Of a stretch of DNA of 64,000 nucleotides, positions 45,212 to 57,675 are shown one piece after another; position 1 is the first letter of the stretch, and every line of letters starts with the position of its first letter. Source of the stretch: Basidiobolus meristosporus CBS 931.73 (Eukaryota; Basidiobolomycota; Basidiobolomycetes; Basidiobolales; Basidiobolaceae). The stretch spans positions 1 to 64,000 of the forward strand of contig MCFE01000300.1 of NCBI GenBank assembly GCA_002104905.1, written 5' to 3'. Position numbers and translations under genes: made by a program. Under the pieces are notes generated by a model. That model was not told the origin of the DNA. It saw only the letters and a program-made list of their open reading frames with translations, and did no database searches.

Positions 45212-47179
45212 TTCTGTATCTGTGACAATGACTGCTCTTCACACATATTTCACTCATCCTGTCTTAGGGCTGTTTCCTCAGTTTTCTGGGACATTGCATC
45301 TATATCATTAGCCACTGTACCTAATAGCCTCAGCAATGCTTCAGAATAGCTGACAATATACCTGCAAGTGCTGCTGGTGTTATTTTATGACAGTCATTTC
45401 CTAGTCATCAATCAGAAGTAATGCATTTGCTAATATCTCATCTGCTTTATCACTACAGGCTGCTTGCAGCTAAGAAGAGGTTATCAGTCATCTACAGCAC
45501 TATGAGCCTGAGGAGTCTGTATCAGTAACTTTGGTAGGCACACTGTCAACATGGTCTTTTTGAATGTAGTTTGGCTTGTTGCATTGACTGTCAAAGTAAG
45601 CAGTTATCCAACTGGTTCCTCTGTCGCTGTCTACAGTTGGGTTGATTGGGAATCATCACAGCTTTACTTTATTTTTTAACAGAATAAAAATGAAAGAGAG
45701 TCAGGCAATAAGGGATATAGTGCTACATGTAGTGCACAAGTGGTGCCACGACCTGACTGAAAGTGCTCACTTTGATGGGTTATTATATGCCATTATACTC
45801 ATGTTGGGACAATGACTCATATACCAGACTGTTGGAAACCAACATTAGTCTTCAGAAATAAGCAATATAATGGTATAGCATTGCTGAGAATCAAGCTGCT
45901 TGCCACATGGACAAGACTGCTCTGACTCAACATTGTAAGAGAAGCAAAGTAAATATATGGCAATTTGTAATAAGACTCTCAGTCATAAAGCACACATATA
46001 GCAAAGGGAGGATTATCAAGACAACCATCAGTGTTTACCATATTTTCAGTAATTTACCACTCATTAGTCACTAACGTACCAAGAATATCTAGCTATTGCC
46101 AACAGTGCTCTTCAACCTTAATCTGGTGCCAATCTCACGGCTTAAGAGCAGAGATCTGCTAGTAGTCTCACTGATACCTGTATCTAAATAAGCACCCATC
46201 CTCTATAGCTACCTGTACCAATTTCTAGAAGAGCTTAGTATGCAATCTGGCAGGATACTGCTAAATGGTTATCATGCCTAAAGGCATGTATTATATGCAT
46301 TTGAGATATTCATGCTATGAGCATCATATCCAGCTTTTTCTGGCCACAATAGAAGGCACTTCTGTTGAACTCAAAATACCACAGAAGCCATCAAGATTAA
46401 CAGTTACTATGACACAGCTATGTTTGGGGCTGGAATGCCTAAAATGACTAACCACAATGGCTTCAACTCAAAGTTCTGCCAATGGAAATTGACACTCTGC
46501 AGAAGAATCCCACCTTGAAAGAATGTCAGGAGAGAGGACTTTGCTTGAGCTATCAGAAGCATGGGAATATTGTAAAGCACCTCCCTCTGAGAAGTCATGG
46601 GAAACAGTAAACAAGACACTTCAACCACATTGAAGCCCTTAAGCATAACAACATGGATGACAAGCTTGAAGAAGACTTGGAACTCACTTTCATATGACAG
46701 AAGAATACTTAGTACAGATGACCTCAGGCCTATAGAAGCTTTTGTACTTCAATAGAGTAATCAATTGAGTACCTGCCAAGATCATGATTGCCTCTAGAGA
46801 ATCACATGAGTATGTGTAGGTCAAATTTGCCTTAGAAGCTGGAATCAACTCCAAACCCACCAAATCAGCTTCAGTCTTGACAGCTGATAGGGACTGCCAT
46901 GTTATCAACCACATGACTCAGCCTGTAAGAAAGAAGATCAACTACTACAATGATAATCTAAAGGCCTACATATTTGGAAACTGCAACTTGACTGGTACAT
47001 AGAAAATATTGACATTCTATTGTAATCCTTGAGTTTACTGAAGAACCCATGCTATTGAAATCCAAAAGGACTACATGACTTACAGGCTGCTACCTTCAAG
47101 AGCAGATATCACTTGGCCAATGCCAGTGTATATCAAACAAGAGAGCTTAGCAAAACAAAGTTCTGTTGAGCACTTAGTA
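45212..47179. repeat. Repeat X copy C and other unassigned repeat sequence
   Basis: 45225-46060 shares blocks with 41410-41880. Around 46780-47160 the plus strand gives broken peptide segments (AGINSKPTKSASVLTADRD, then KDYMTYRLLPSRADITWPMP) that look like a decayed coding region. I cannot assign these to a known family. No intact gene is present. Confidence 0.4.
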
Positions 47180-47762
47180 TGTTGTAATTCAAGAAGTGTT
47201 ATGGATATAAGGAACTTACCAAGAAATATTGATAATAGTTGAACTGTTGTTTATTCACAAAGAAGCTTAGTATTTATACCTTTGTGGAAGTAATACAACT
47301 GTAACACCTAGTAAGGAGGGTTTCTCAACATTCAGGAGCATTCTGCAATATTTTAGGGGTCAATACATAATAGACTTGTTCCATTGTGCCATTGATCATA
47401 GCACCAGAAAGTGCTGTATATTTTGTTATTAATTTGACATTTTAAGATCATATGCATGTCAATTTTGATCCCAAATTGGCACTATATGGCACCATCTGGC
47501 ACTCTGTTGCATGATCAGGCACAATCTGGCATGCTATGGCACTATTGGGCACTATAATCAGCTGGAATGATGGAACAAGTCTAATGTTTGGTAAAAGTGC
47601 TAATCTGATCTTGACTATAGGGGAATAATCCCAGGCTCATAGATCTGAAGAAAGTGGGAAAGTTAGAGCTGTAAATAAGTCTCACAGCAACCAAAAATAG
47701 TCCAGAATCATAAAGAAAACTCTTGGTTGCTTAGTAATTCCAAACAGGCCAATATTTCAACA
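47180..47762 (-). repeat. 3' LTR of copia element 2, enlarged by a MITE
   Basis: Matches the 5' LTR at 51670-52035 and the LTR of element 3 (GTTTATTCACAAAGAAGCTT, GTAAGGAGGGTTTCTCAACA, CAATATTTCAACA). Removing the 211-bp insertion leaves about 372 bp, the normal length. Confidence 0.8.
47372..47582. mobile_element. MITE (211 bp) with 13-bp terminal inverted repeats
   Basis: The ends are AGACTTGTTCCAT and ATGGAACAAGTCT, perfect inverse complements. Flanks AAT on both sides match the uninterrupted LTR word TACATAATGTTTGG in other copies, so the target duplication is AAT (or TAAT, depending on the boundary). The interior holds repeated GGCAC-T/A motifs (GGCACTATATGGCACCATC, then GGCACTCTG, GGCACAATC, GGCACTATT). 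There is no coding capacity; mobilisation in trans is expected. Confidence 0.8.
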
Positions 47763-50700
47763 CTCCCACTCAACTAAATAGTTCCTTAATCCTATTTCCT
47801 CACTGAGATTCTTAAATTATGGCCTACCTATTGGTGTAAATATTTATGCCACCATTTTGCCAGTTTGGCAGCAAACAAACTCCAATTAGTTATTATCTAC
47901 AGATCCCCTCACAAGATGGTGTTGTATATTTATGTACTTTGTTCTGGCATGACTAGTAGTATTTGAAGCCAATGAAAAACAACCATGATTATCCTTGTAA
48001 GTATATGTTGGTTCATCTGAGCCAATGCCTAAATCTTGTAACAACTTTCATAATCATATAGCCTCCATAGTTGCTTGAAACGCAGCCATATACTCAGCTT
48101 CAGTTGTAGATAGGGCCACAGTTGATTGTTTTTTGCAACCCAAGTAATAGCTGCATCAGCATAGAGAAATAAACACCCTGTGGTAGAGTGTTTGTTAATC
48201 AGATCCCAACCCCAATCTGAATTGCTATAACCATCAAATTCTTGCCTCTTAGCAGCTCCAGAGTATTGCAGTACCATATTTATGGAGCCTTGTAGATATC
48301 TTAAAATCCACTTAACTGCTGTAATTTGATCTGATCCATAATTCTGCATAAATTAACTGACTATTCCAGCTGCAACTGCAATTTCTTGACATGTAGACAC
48401 CTTCAAGCTTATTGGGCTACAAACCATTGATTGAGAGGGAAACTTTTGGTCAGTATTTGAGCCATTTTCACCTAAAACTGAGTGAAATTTGCTCAATTTT
48501 AGATTATTGTCCATAGGGGTAGCTGCAGCTTTGCAAGTTTCCATTTGAAGCACCTAAGAGTGTCCCTGATGTACTTTGACTGATTTGGCACATTTTTCTG
48601 CGTAGGTATGTCATATTCCAATTCAATTCCAGAAGAGTACCTTGATTTTCCAAGATCCCTGATCTCAATCTTGCTGAAGATATCTGGTTTTGTTTGTTTA
48701 AGTACCTCATAGTCACATTTAGCTAGTATTAGGCTGTCTACATAAAGAACTAGGATGATTACACAGTTTTTGGGCTGTTTCACATATATACTGTGATTTC
48801 CAGTGCTACAAATGAACCCAATCTCCTCTAGATAATTGTCAATCTTGTTATACCATGCTCTAGGTGCCTGCTGAAACCCATACAATAATCTCCTGAGTCT
48901 ACACACTTTATGGGGGCCTTTGAACTGGTAAAACCTTCTGGTTGCTGTCTATATATAAATTGTTGCATATCTTCACTTAGAAAGGCTGTTTTGACATCCA
49001 TTTGGTGAAGATCTCAACAGTGAACAGCTGCCAGGGCTAGACTTGTCCCAATGGAGTTAAACTTGGCAACTGGAGCAAATGTTTCCTTAAAGTCTTTTCC
49101 TGGATCTGGGAATAGCCTTCAGCCACCAATCAAGCCTTGTACTTATCAACAGTACCATTTGAGGTTATGTTGATCTTGTAGACCAATCTACATTCTATTG
49201 GCTTTATCCCATTTGGTAAATCTACAAGCTCTCATGTTTTTGCCTTGAACAGTGATTGGTACTCCTCCTGCATGGCTTGTTGCCACATAGTAGCTTATGG
49301 ACTTTGCATTGCTTATTTCCGACTCTAAGGTCCCGCACATAAGGCAAGATAAGCTTCTTCATGATCATTCAATGTTGGCCACCAGGATCCAGGGGCATTT
49401 GTTTTTCTGATAGATCCCCTAACTAGGATAAGCCTCTAATATGGAACTGATAAAATTATTTTCTGTATCTGGCTGAATTAGGTACATATCTTCTTCATTA
49501 GTGCTGATTGTATCATCAGGCAGCTGGCCAACAATTTCAGTGGGTTTATGATCTGAGTGCTCCTAAAGTACAGCATCCCTGCTCTTGATCAGCTTATGAA
49601 TTTTGCAATCATACACTCTATATCCTTTAGTATCTTTGCATTACCCAAGAAAGATACCTTTTCTACTCTTTGGCTCCATCTTTGAGCACATTGTTTCAGA
49701 TTTGTGATAAAAGACATCACTGCTAACAATCCTGAGGTCCTGGAGGTCTGGTTTTTGCCTGTATATGCTTCAAAGAGTATGGAATCACAAAGTGCTACTG
49801 TTGGGCATCTATTCTTGATGTATACAAGGGAAGCAACAGATTCAGCCAAAAACTTGTAGTCCATTCCCTTATCATGTAGCATATATCTTCCTGTCTCTAA
49901 TATTGCTCTATTTGCACATTCTGCTACTTCATTTTGCTGTGGAGTATGTAAAATAGTGGTCTGTGAAGTATACTGGTAGATGAGCAGTGTTTTGCAAACT
50001 CCTTCAAGCAGTATTCACCCCCATTGTTCCTTTGAAGTACCTCCAATTTATACCCAGTATGTGTTTCCGCCATGTTCTTGAAGTGCTTAAACATCTTTGA
50101 GGCCTCATGCTTTGTTTTGAGGAGGTACATCTATTTATATCTTGTCTTGTCATCAATAAAAATTATAGAGTATCTCTTGGCTCCAAAGGACTGTTCTCAT
50201 GGGCTCACTTATGTATGAGTGTACAATAGCTAATATTTTGGTAGTGTTAATGCCTCCTGAGCCCCTTAAGCATTGTCTAGCTTGTTTGCCATATGAACAT
50301 CCTTTACAAACACTCAATTTCATCAGAATTGAGTCATTTAGGCATAAAACAAGTTCATTTTTCACCAATTGGCTTGTTTTCTACTCCCCAATGTGTCCTA
50401 GCCTCCTATGTTAACAGTGTTGGCATACTCAGGTACAATGACCTTGCATTGTAACTTATATATTTTGTGGTATCTGATTCCCAAAGCTACTTCTTGTCCG
50501 TTTTCACTCAATATTAAGCAATTCAGCGTAGTAAAAGCAAATTTCAGTTTCTGAGCAGTTGCTTTACTCTCTGAGAGTAGGTTCTTTGCTATTCCAAGTA
50601 TGTAGAGTGCGTCAGTCAGTTTTGCTGTTGTAGCCCCTGAGATAGCCCTCATATTTAGTTGTATAGACCTGCTGGTAGTAGCTACCAGTGCAGAGTTGTC

Positions 50701-51656
50701 TCCCAGATGAACCTTTTTTATTGGAATATTATCCAAGTTGCTGAACCATTCCTTCATACCAGATATATGCTGTGATGCTCCAGGGTCAATATACCGTTGA
50801 GTACTTTGGTTACTTGCACTCTCTTGTAGAGGTACTAATAGCTGTTCATCAGTAGTTATATGATTTGCCTACTCCAGATTCTGTATCTTGTCTGCCAGTT
50901 TCTTCTTGCATTCTATTGCCCAGTGGTCTGGCTTCTTACAGTAGTTACAGCAACCAGGTTTTCTTTGGTTTTGTTGCCTTCCCTTCATTTATGTGTGCCT
51001 TTCTAAGCTGAATGAAGCATTGTCTTCAATTTTCTCTGCTTAGTCTTTATGTCTGAGTTTTTCATGAAGAATTCTTCCTTTGACAAAGTCTAAAGTCAAA
51101 TTGTCTTCTCTGCTTTCAAAAGAATGTGTGAGTAGTTCATACTTGTCTGGTAGGCTGCAAAGCAGACACAGTATCTTTTCTTCATCATCTACACAAGAAT
51201 TATTACTGTAAAGCTCTTCTACAAGTGTGTTCATTCTGGGATTGAGTTGTAGCATGTCATCATCTGGCTTCTTTCACATGTTGAAGAACTTTTGTTTTAA
51301 ATAAAGCTTGCATGATACTTACTTTGCTCTAAAGATCTTCTCTGAGGATCCCCATGCTGCTTTGTCAGTATTTGAAGCATGGATTTGTCCAATGAAGAAA
51401 TCTTGCATAATAGTACATTGAGCATTGAAGGCCTTTCTCTTCTTCTCTGGAAACTTCTCCACTTCTTCTGCTATTCCTTTGGCTCAACTTCTTTTCCAGT
51501 TGCTATATTCCAAGGCTTTCTTTCCTCAAGGTGGATATACATCTTGATTCTCCAAAGCTTGTAGTTCTTCCCATCATACCTATCCTTTACAGGGAAGATG
51601 TATGTATTGTTCTGTTTGCTGGTAGAAGTCAACATCAGAATAGGCAGAAGTAATTG

Positions 51657-51669
51657 GGGCTTACAACCA
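51657..51669 (-). repeat. Primer-binding site of copia element 2
   Basis: Minus-strand GGTTGTAAGCCCC follows the 5' LTR; element 3 has the identical word at 55331-55343. It is a near-match to the family-1 GGTTATGAGCCC and to GGTTATGAGACCC of the older copy (53754 region). Confidence 0.5.
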
Positions 51670-52035
51670 GTTACAAATTCAGAAGTGATTTGGATATTAT
51701 GAGCATATCAAGGAATAGTGATAATAGTTGAATTGTTGTTTATTCATATTGAGGATGATTATCTATGCCTTTGTAGAGGTAATATAGCTGTAAAACTCAG
51801 TAAAGAGGGTTTCCTAACACTCAAGAACATTCTGTAACAGTTTCAGTATTAGTACATAATGTTTGGTAAAGCGTCAATATGATATTGACTCATGGGGAAT
51901 AATCAAAGGATCATGGATCAGAAGAAACTGGCTAAGTTGGGGCTGCTATTAGTCATACAGTGATCAAGACTAGTCTAGAGTTGCCAAGTAAATTTCTAAC
52001 TGCTGAATGATACCAAATAGTCTAATATTACAACC
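51670..52035 (-). repeat. 5' LTR of copia element 2
   Basis: About 366 bp, aligning with 47180-47762 and, inverted, with 54963-55330 (GAAGTGATTTGGATATTATG, TTGTTTATTCATA, GTACATAATGTTTGGTAAAG). Confidence 0.78.
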
Positions 52036-53890
52036 AAGATAATATGGTCATTGGATGTCTGCCACCATGATTGAGGGGCACTTCTTATTTGGGTAGGTTC
52101 CCTAGCAAAAAAGATCTGTTCTGATCTCAAACTGGCAAGGCTTTTATGTTACTGGCTAGATTAGGTATGCTTCTTCTGTATTAGTGGTCAATGCATCAGC
52201 AGGTAGCTGGCCAATGATTACAGCAGCTCTCCATTCTGAATTCTACCCAAGTACAACAACCTTACTCTTGATCAGCTTCTGAATTTCAACATGATAAACT
52301 GTATACCCTTTAGAATAAGTCTGAGTGTTCAATAGCCAATATTTTGGTGGTCTTCATGCCTCCTGAGCTCCTGAAACATTGCTTAGCTTGTTTGCCATAT
52401 GAACATCCCTTACAGACACTCAATATGGTTGGAGTTGAGTTACAAAGGCTCAAACAAGCTGATTTTTCACTAATTGGCTCATTTTCTGTTCTGCAATGTG
52501 TTCTAGCCTCCTATGCTTGGGCTCCTAGTTAGCTTCATCAGTTTCAGCAATATTGACATACGCAGGTGCAGTGGTCTTGCATTGTAAGTGTATATATACT
52601 GATCTCTGATTTCCAAAACAAATTTTTGTCCAATTTCACTTAATATTGAGCAGCTCAGCTGTGTAAAATAATTTTCAGTCTCTGAATGGTCGCTTTGGCA
52701 GTGGAGAGTGCATTCTTAGCTGTTCCAGGCATCTAGATTACATTAGTCAGTTTTGCTATTGTTGCCCCTGATTATCAATCATATTTAGCTGTATAGGCCC
52801 ACTTGTAATAGCTTCCAGGGCAGAGTTGTCTCCAAAATAAACTTTTCTAACATGAATAGTCTTGATACTGCTTGATTACTCATTTATACCACAAATATAC
52901 TCTGGAGCTCACAAGTCAATACACCACTCATTACTTTGGTTACTTGCACTCTTGTATACAATTACAAAAAATGCTCATTGGTAGCTATACAGCTTGTCTG
53001 CACTAGTTTGTGTTTTATGTCTGATGGTTTCTTCTTGCATTCTCTTGCCCAGTGTCCTGGCTTTTTACAACAGTTACAGCACACAGGTTTTCTTTGGTTT
53101 TGTTGCTTTCCCTTCTTTTCTGTGCTCCTTTTGGAGCTGAATAAAGCATTATCTTTGGTTTTCTCTGCTTGGTTATTACATATGAATATTTTTGGGAGAT
53201 GTCTGCTTTTGGCATAATCTAAGGTCAGATTGACTTCTCTGCTTTCCAAGAAAAGCATCAGAAGATTATACTTGTCTGGTAAGCTGCAAAGCAGACAGAG
53301 TATCTTTTCATCATCATCTACAACAGCATTAATACTCTAAAGCTCTTCTGCAAGTGTCTCCATTTTGGTAATCAGTTGCAGCAGGTCATCCTCTGGCTTC
53401 CTCCTCATGTTGAAGAACTTTGCTCTCAATATCTTTTCTACAGATTCCTATGCTGCTTTGGTATATCAGAAGCATGAATTTGGCCAATGACAAAGTTTTG
53501 CACCTTGATACATATGGCATTAAAGGTTTTCACTGCTTCTCCTGATACTTTTCAACTTCTTCTGCTGTTTATTTGTGTTCAACCACCATAACTGTTATTA
53601 TAATCCAGAGCTTTCCTGCCTCAAGGTGGATCTGTGTCTTGAATCCCCATAGACTGTAGCTCTTTTTATCAAGCCTGCCTTTTAAAGGGAAGATTTTCTA
53701 TTGTTATTTTTGCTGATAGATGTCATCTTTAGATTAGATTAAGGCAATTGGGTCTCATAACCTGATGCATCTTAAGAAGTGATTTGGACATAAAAAGCTT
53801 ATCTTCCTTATGAATAAACAAACAGTTCAGCTATGATCATGATTTCTTGATAAGCTTGTTATATCCAAAACCTTTTTAATTTGCAACCAC
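52036..53890 (-). mobile_element. Ty1/copia family 2, element 2b (internally deleted older copy)
   Basis: Minus strand: partial 5' LTR (about 53762-53803), primer site near 53754-53766 (GGTTATGAGACCC), gag (about 53720-53020), an intact-looking zinc knuckle CCNCCKKPGHWARECKKKPS (about 53095-53035), protease/pre-integrase remnants (about 52900-52330), then a jump to a short integrase-end/RT-linker segment (52320-52040). The integrase core is missing at about 52320. Beyond 53803 an LTR end in opposite orientation follows. Confidence 0.72.
53804..53890 (+). repeat. Family-2 LTR 3' end, plus orientation, in inverted junction
   Basis: GAATAAACAAACAGTTCAGC to TTAATTTGCAAC matches the last ~85 bp of the plus-oriented LTR at 54963-55330. 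It directly abuts the minus-oriented LTR piece of element 2b, so GATAAGCTTGTTATATCC can pair with the preceding GGACATAAAAAGCTTATC as a hairpin. Confidence 0.6.
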
Positions 53891-54962
53891 ATATGATAAG
53901 TGACAACAAGCAATATGCAAAACTAGCAAAATGTAAATTCTTCAAGTGACATGCTTAGTATTTGGAACACATAGTGACTAGCACAGAAGCGCCCTTGGAC
54001 CTCAAGAAGGTTGAAATCACTAAACTTCTGATGCAGTCCCACAGCTTATAAAAGCTTTGAACATTCCTTGGAATGATCTCTTATTATATGCATATGTTGC
54101 AGCCCCTTTTGTTGATATTCTCAAGAAAGAGAACACCCTGGAGTGGGGCACAGCATGTGAGACTACTGTTCATATGCTCAAGTGTGAGCTTACTAAGCTG
54201 CCATGCATATAAGAATATCTGACTTTACTCATTTTGCAGAGTAGAGCTGGTCTATACATCAATAGCATCAGAGGTGCACCATATAGTCTCTGAAGCTCAG
54301 CAAAGTGTCCAAAAGAAAATGCTCATATATTCAGCTACTGCAGGTTGGGAGGGAGTGAATAAGTCCAATATACCAGAGCCTTCATCTCAGACAACTACAA
54401 AAATTGTTCAAGCTGCTTTGGGTCATGATGAAGACTGGGCTAGCTTATAAGTTATAGTAGGACATCTAGTATGTCCTAATCCCATAGGGAGCTCAAGGAG
54501 AAGCAGGAGGCATGTATATTGTCTACTGAGGAAAATCCATGAATTGAGTAAGAAAACTGGATATGAGTCAGCTTTGTATGCTAAGAAGAAATCTCAAGTC
54601 AAGTCAACACAATCAAAGGCAGAAATACAAGGCAGCTGCACCTGACACCTCTCTACTTCCTCAAGATCCTACAATAAGTGGGACTAACAGCTCCAAGCAA
54701 AGGGTAAATAACTAACATGCAGCTGGAGCAGTGCCACCATGGGAAAAGCAGCCAGAAATAGATGTACCAGTAAAATATCTATCAGGCGTAAACTGATGAA
54801 TACTTCCAAGGGCACTTGATCAATGTATCAGTGAACGGTTAGGCAGTGGTAAAGGTGAAGCTAATGGGAGTCATTCAAAGCCTACCTATGCAAGGCAATA
54901 GAAGGTCAACAGAAATGCTGCAGTTCTTGTCAATTGATATTATCAATACAGCGCAGTTGGAA
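53891..54962 (+). mobile_element. Ty3/gypsy remnant (RT/RNase H connection region)
   Basis: Around 54050-54215 the plus strand gives a peptide with IKALNIPWNDLLLYAYVAAP and FVDILKKENTLEWGTACETT, then VHMLKCELTKLPC. This matches the Ty3/gypsy segment that follows RT (…F…IAAPLTDLLKK…W…CE.AF..LK..L…AP). In-frame stops follow. The rest to 54962 has no recognisable protein. Confidence 0.55.
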
Positions 54963-55330
54963 TGTTAAGTTATTGGAATATTTGGTATCATTCAGCAGGT
55001 AAAAATTTACTTAGAAGTTCTAGACTAGTCCTGGTCACTGTAGAACATATTTGCAGCCCCACCTTTGCCATTTCCTCACATCTATAATCCAATGATTATT
55101 CCCTTATAGTGATTATCAAATATACACTTTTGTCAAACATTATGTACCAACCCTGATACTGTTACAGAATGCTCCAGATTGTTAAGAAAGCCTCCTTACA
55201 TAGTGTTACAGCTACATTACCTCTACAAAGGCATAGATACTAATCCTCTTTATGAATAAACAACATTTCAACTATTATCACTATTTCTTGATATGTTCAT
55301 TATATCCAAATCACTTCTTAAATTGCAACT
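54963..55330 (+). repeat. 5' LTR of copia element 3
   Basis: 368 bp, starting TGTTAAGTTATTGGAATATT and ending AAATTGCAACT before the primer site. It aligns with the 3' LTR starting 57676 and, inverted, with the LTRs of element 2. Confidence 0.78.
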
Positions 55331-57675
55331 GGTTGTAAGCCCCAATTACCTCTGCCTATTCTAATGTTGACTTCGTCCAGCAAACAGAACAATACAAGCA
55401 TCTTCCCTGTAAAGGATAGGTATGATGGGAAGAACTACAAGCTTTGGAGAATCAAGATGTATATCCACCTTGAGGAAAGAAAGCTTTGGAATATAGAAAC
55501 TGGAAAAGAAGTTGAGCCCAAAGGAATAGCAGAAGAAGTGGAGAGGTTTCCAGAGAAGAAGAGAAAGGCCTTCAATGCTCAATGTACTATTATGCAAGAT
55601 TTCTTCATTGGACAAGTCCATGCTTCAAATACTGACAAAGCAGCATGGGGATCTTCAGAGAAGATCTTTAGAGCAAAGTTAGTATCATGCAAGCTTTATT
55701 TAAAACAAAAGTTCTTCAACATGTGAAAGAAGCCAGATGATGACATGCTACAACTCAATCCCAGAATGGAGACACTTGTAAAAGAGCTTTAGAGTATTGA
55801 TGCTGGTATAGATGATGAAGAAAAGATATTCTGTCTGCTTCACAGCCTACCAGACAAGTATGAACTACTCACACATTCTTTTGAAAGCAGAGAAAACAAT
55901 TTGACTTTAGACTTTGTCAAAGGAAGAATTCTTCATGAAAAACTCAGACGTAAAGACTAAACAGAGAAAATTGAAGACAATGCTTTATTCAGCTTAAAAA
56001 GGCGCACATAAATGAAGGGAAGGCAACAAAACCAAAGAAAACCTGGTTGCTGTAACTACTGTAAGAAGCCAGGATACTGGGCAAGAGAATACAAGAAGAA
56101 ACTAGCAAACAAAAAACAGAAACTGCAGCAGGCAAACAATACAACTACTGACAAACAGCTATTTGTAGCAGTACAAGAGAGTGTAAGTAACTAAATCAAT
56201 GAATGCTCTATTGAATCTGGAGCATCACAGCATATTTGTGGTACAAAGGAGTAATTCAGCAACTTGAAGACTATTGCCATAAGAAAGGCTAATCTGGGAG
56301 ACAACCCTGCACTGCAAGCTACCACCAGTGGGTCTATACAACAAAGTATAAGTGATTTCTTGGGGACCACAGCAGCAAACTGATTGACATACTCTACATC
56401 CCTGGAATAGCAAAGAACCTAATCTCAGTCAGTAAAGCAACTGCTCAGGGACTGAGATTTGTTTTTACTAAGTGAACTGCACAATATTGAGTGAAAATGG
56501 TCGAAAATTAGCTTGGGAATTAGAAATCACAATATATATTAGTTACAATGCAAGATCATTGTACCTGAGAATGCCAACAATGCAAAACTGATGATACTAA
56601 CTGGGAGATATGGAATAGTAAGATTGGTGGCTAATGGCTACTCCTGGATCCAGGGAATAGACTTTGAGGAAACATTTGCTCTGGCTGCCATTTTAGCTCC
56701 ATTAGGGCAGTTCTAGCCCTGGCAGCAGTACACAGTCTAGATCTACACCAAATGGATGTCAAAACAGCCTTTCTAAATGTGATTTGCAGGAAAATTAGGC
56801 TTTTTCTTGGAATTGTAGTCAAATTTGACATACCTGCGCAGAAAATGTGCTGAATCAGTCTCAGTACATTAGGAACATTCCTAGATGCTTCAAGATGGAA
56901 AATTGCTAGCCTGCAGCTACCCCTATGGGCAATAATCTAAAATTGATGAAGTCACAAACAGTTCTAGATGAAAATGGCTTAGATATACATCAAAACTTTA
57001 CCTATATATCAATGGCTATAGCCTGATGTGCTTGTTGGTGTCCACATGTCCTGATATTGCAGTGGTAGCTGGAATAGACAGTCAGTTCATGCAGAATCAT
57101 GGATCAGACTATATTAGAGTAGTTAAGCAGATTTTTAGATATCTACAAGGTACCATAATTATGGTACTGGAATACCCTGGAGCAGCTAATAGGCAGAAAT
57201 TTGCTGGTTATAGTAATTCAGGTTTGGGTAGGGATCTGATGAGAAATGCTCAGCCACTAGGCTGTTATTTCTTTATGCTGGTGCAGCTATTACTGTAATT
57301 GTAAGAAAAACTAACTGTGGACCTATCTACAACTGAAGCTGAATATATAGCTGCTTGCCAGGCAACAAGGAGGCTATATGACTACAGATATTAATCAGAG
57401 ACCTAGGCATTAATTCAGATGATTCAACATGTATTTACAAAGATAATCAAAGTAGTATTTCATTAGCTAGGGATCCTACTAATCATGTCAGAACTAAGCA
57501 CATAGTTCTACAACATCACTTTTTGAGGGGAGATGTAGAAAAAAACTTTGCAGAGATAATTTACTGTCCCCCTGACAAAATGCTGGCAGATATACTGATA
57601 AAACTACAGGCTCAAACAAGATTTGAGAATCTTAGAGAGGAATTTGGATTAAGAAATTATTTAGCTGAGAGGCAA

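Larger units (their letters stand above)
47180..52035 (-). mobile_element. Ty1/copia retrotransposon, family 2, element 2 (two LTRs, decayed)
   Basis: Minus-strand order: 5' LTR 51670-52035, primer site 51657-51669, gag (about 51640-50930, with NYCKKPDHWAIECKK-type zinc knuckle near 50940), protease/pre-integrase (about 50757-50398 and 50368-50250), integrase (about 50130-49590, LEVLQRNNGGEYCLKEFAKH, SVASLVYIKNRCPTVAL), RT (CRLRRLLYGFQQAPRAWYNK at about 48900; the YVDD box reads YVDS near 48740), RNase H (DGYSNSDWGWDLINKHSTTG, about 48240), polypurine tract and 3' LTR 47180-47762. Length about 4.9 kb including a MITE. Stops and frameshifts throughout. It is the most complete copy of family 2. 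Confidence 0.87.

Noticed and set aside
47180-53890. Reading element 2 as simply inserted into element 2b
   Set aside because: Sequence left of 47180 is not the missing RT part of 2b, and no target duplication was found, so adjacency by deletion or rearrangement is equally possible.
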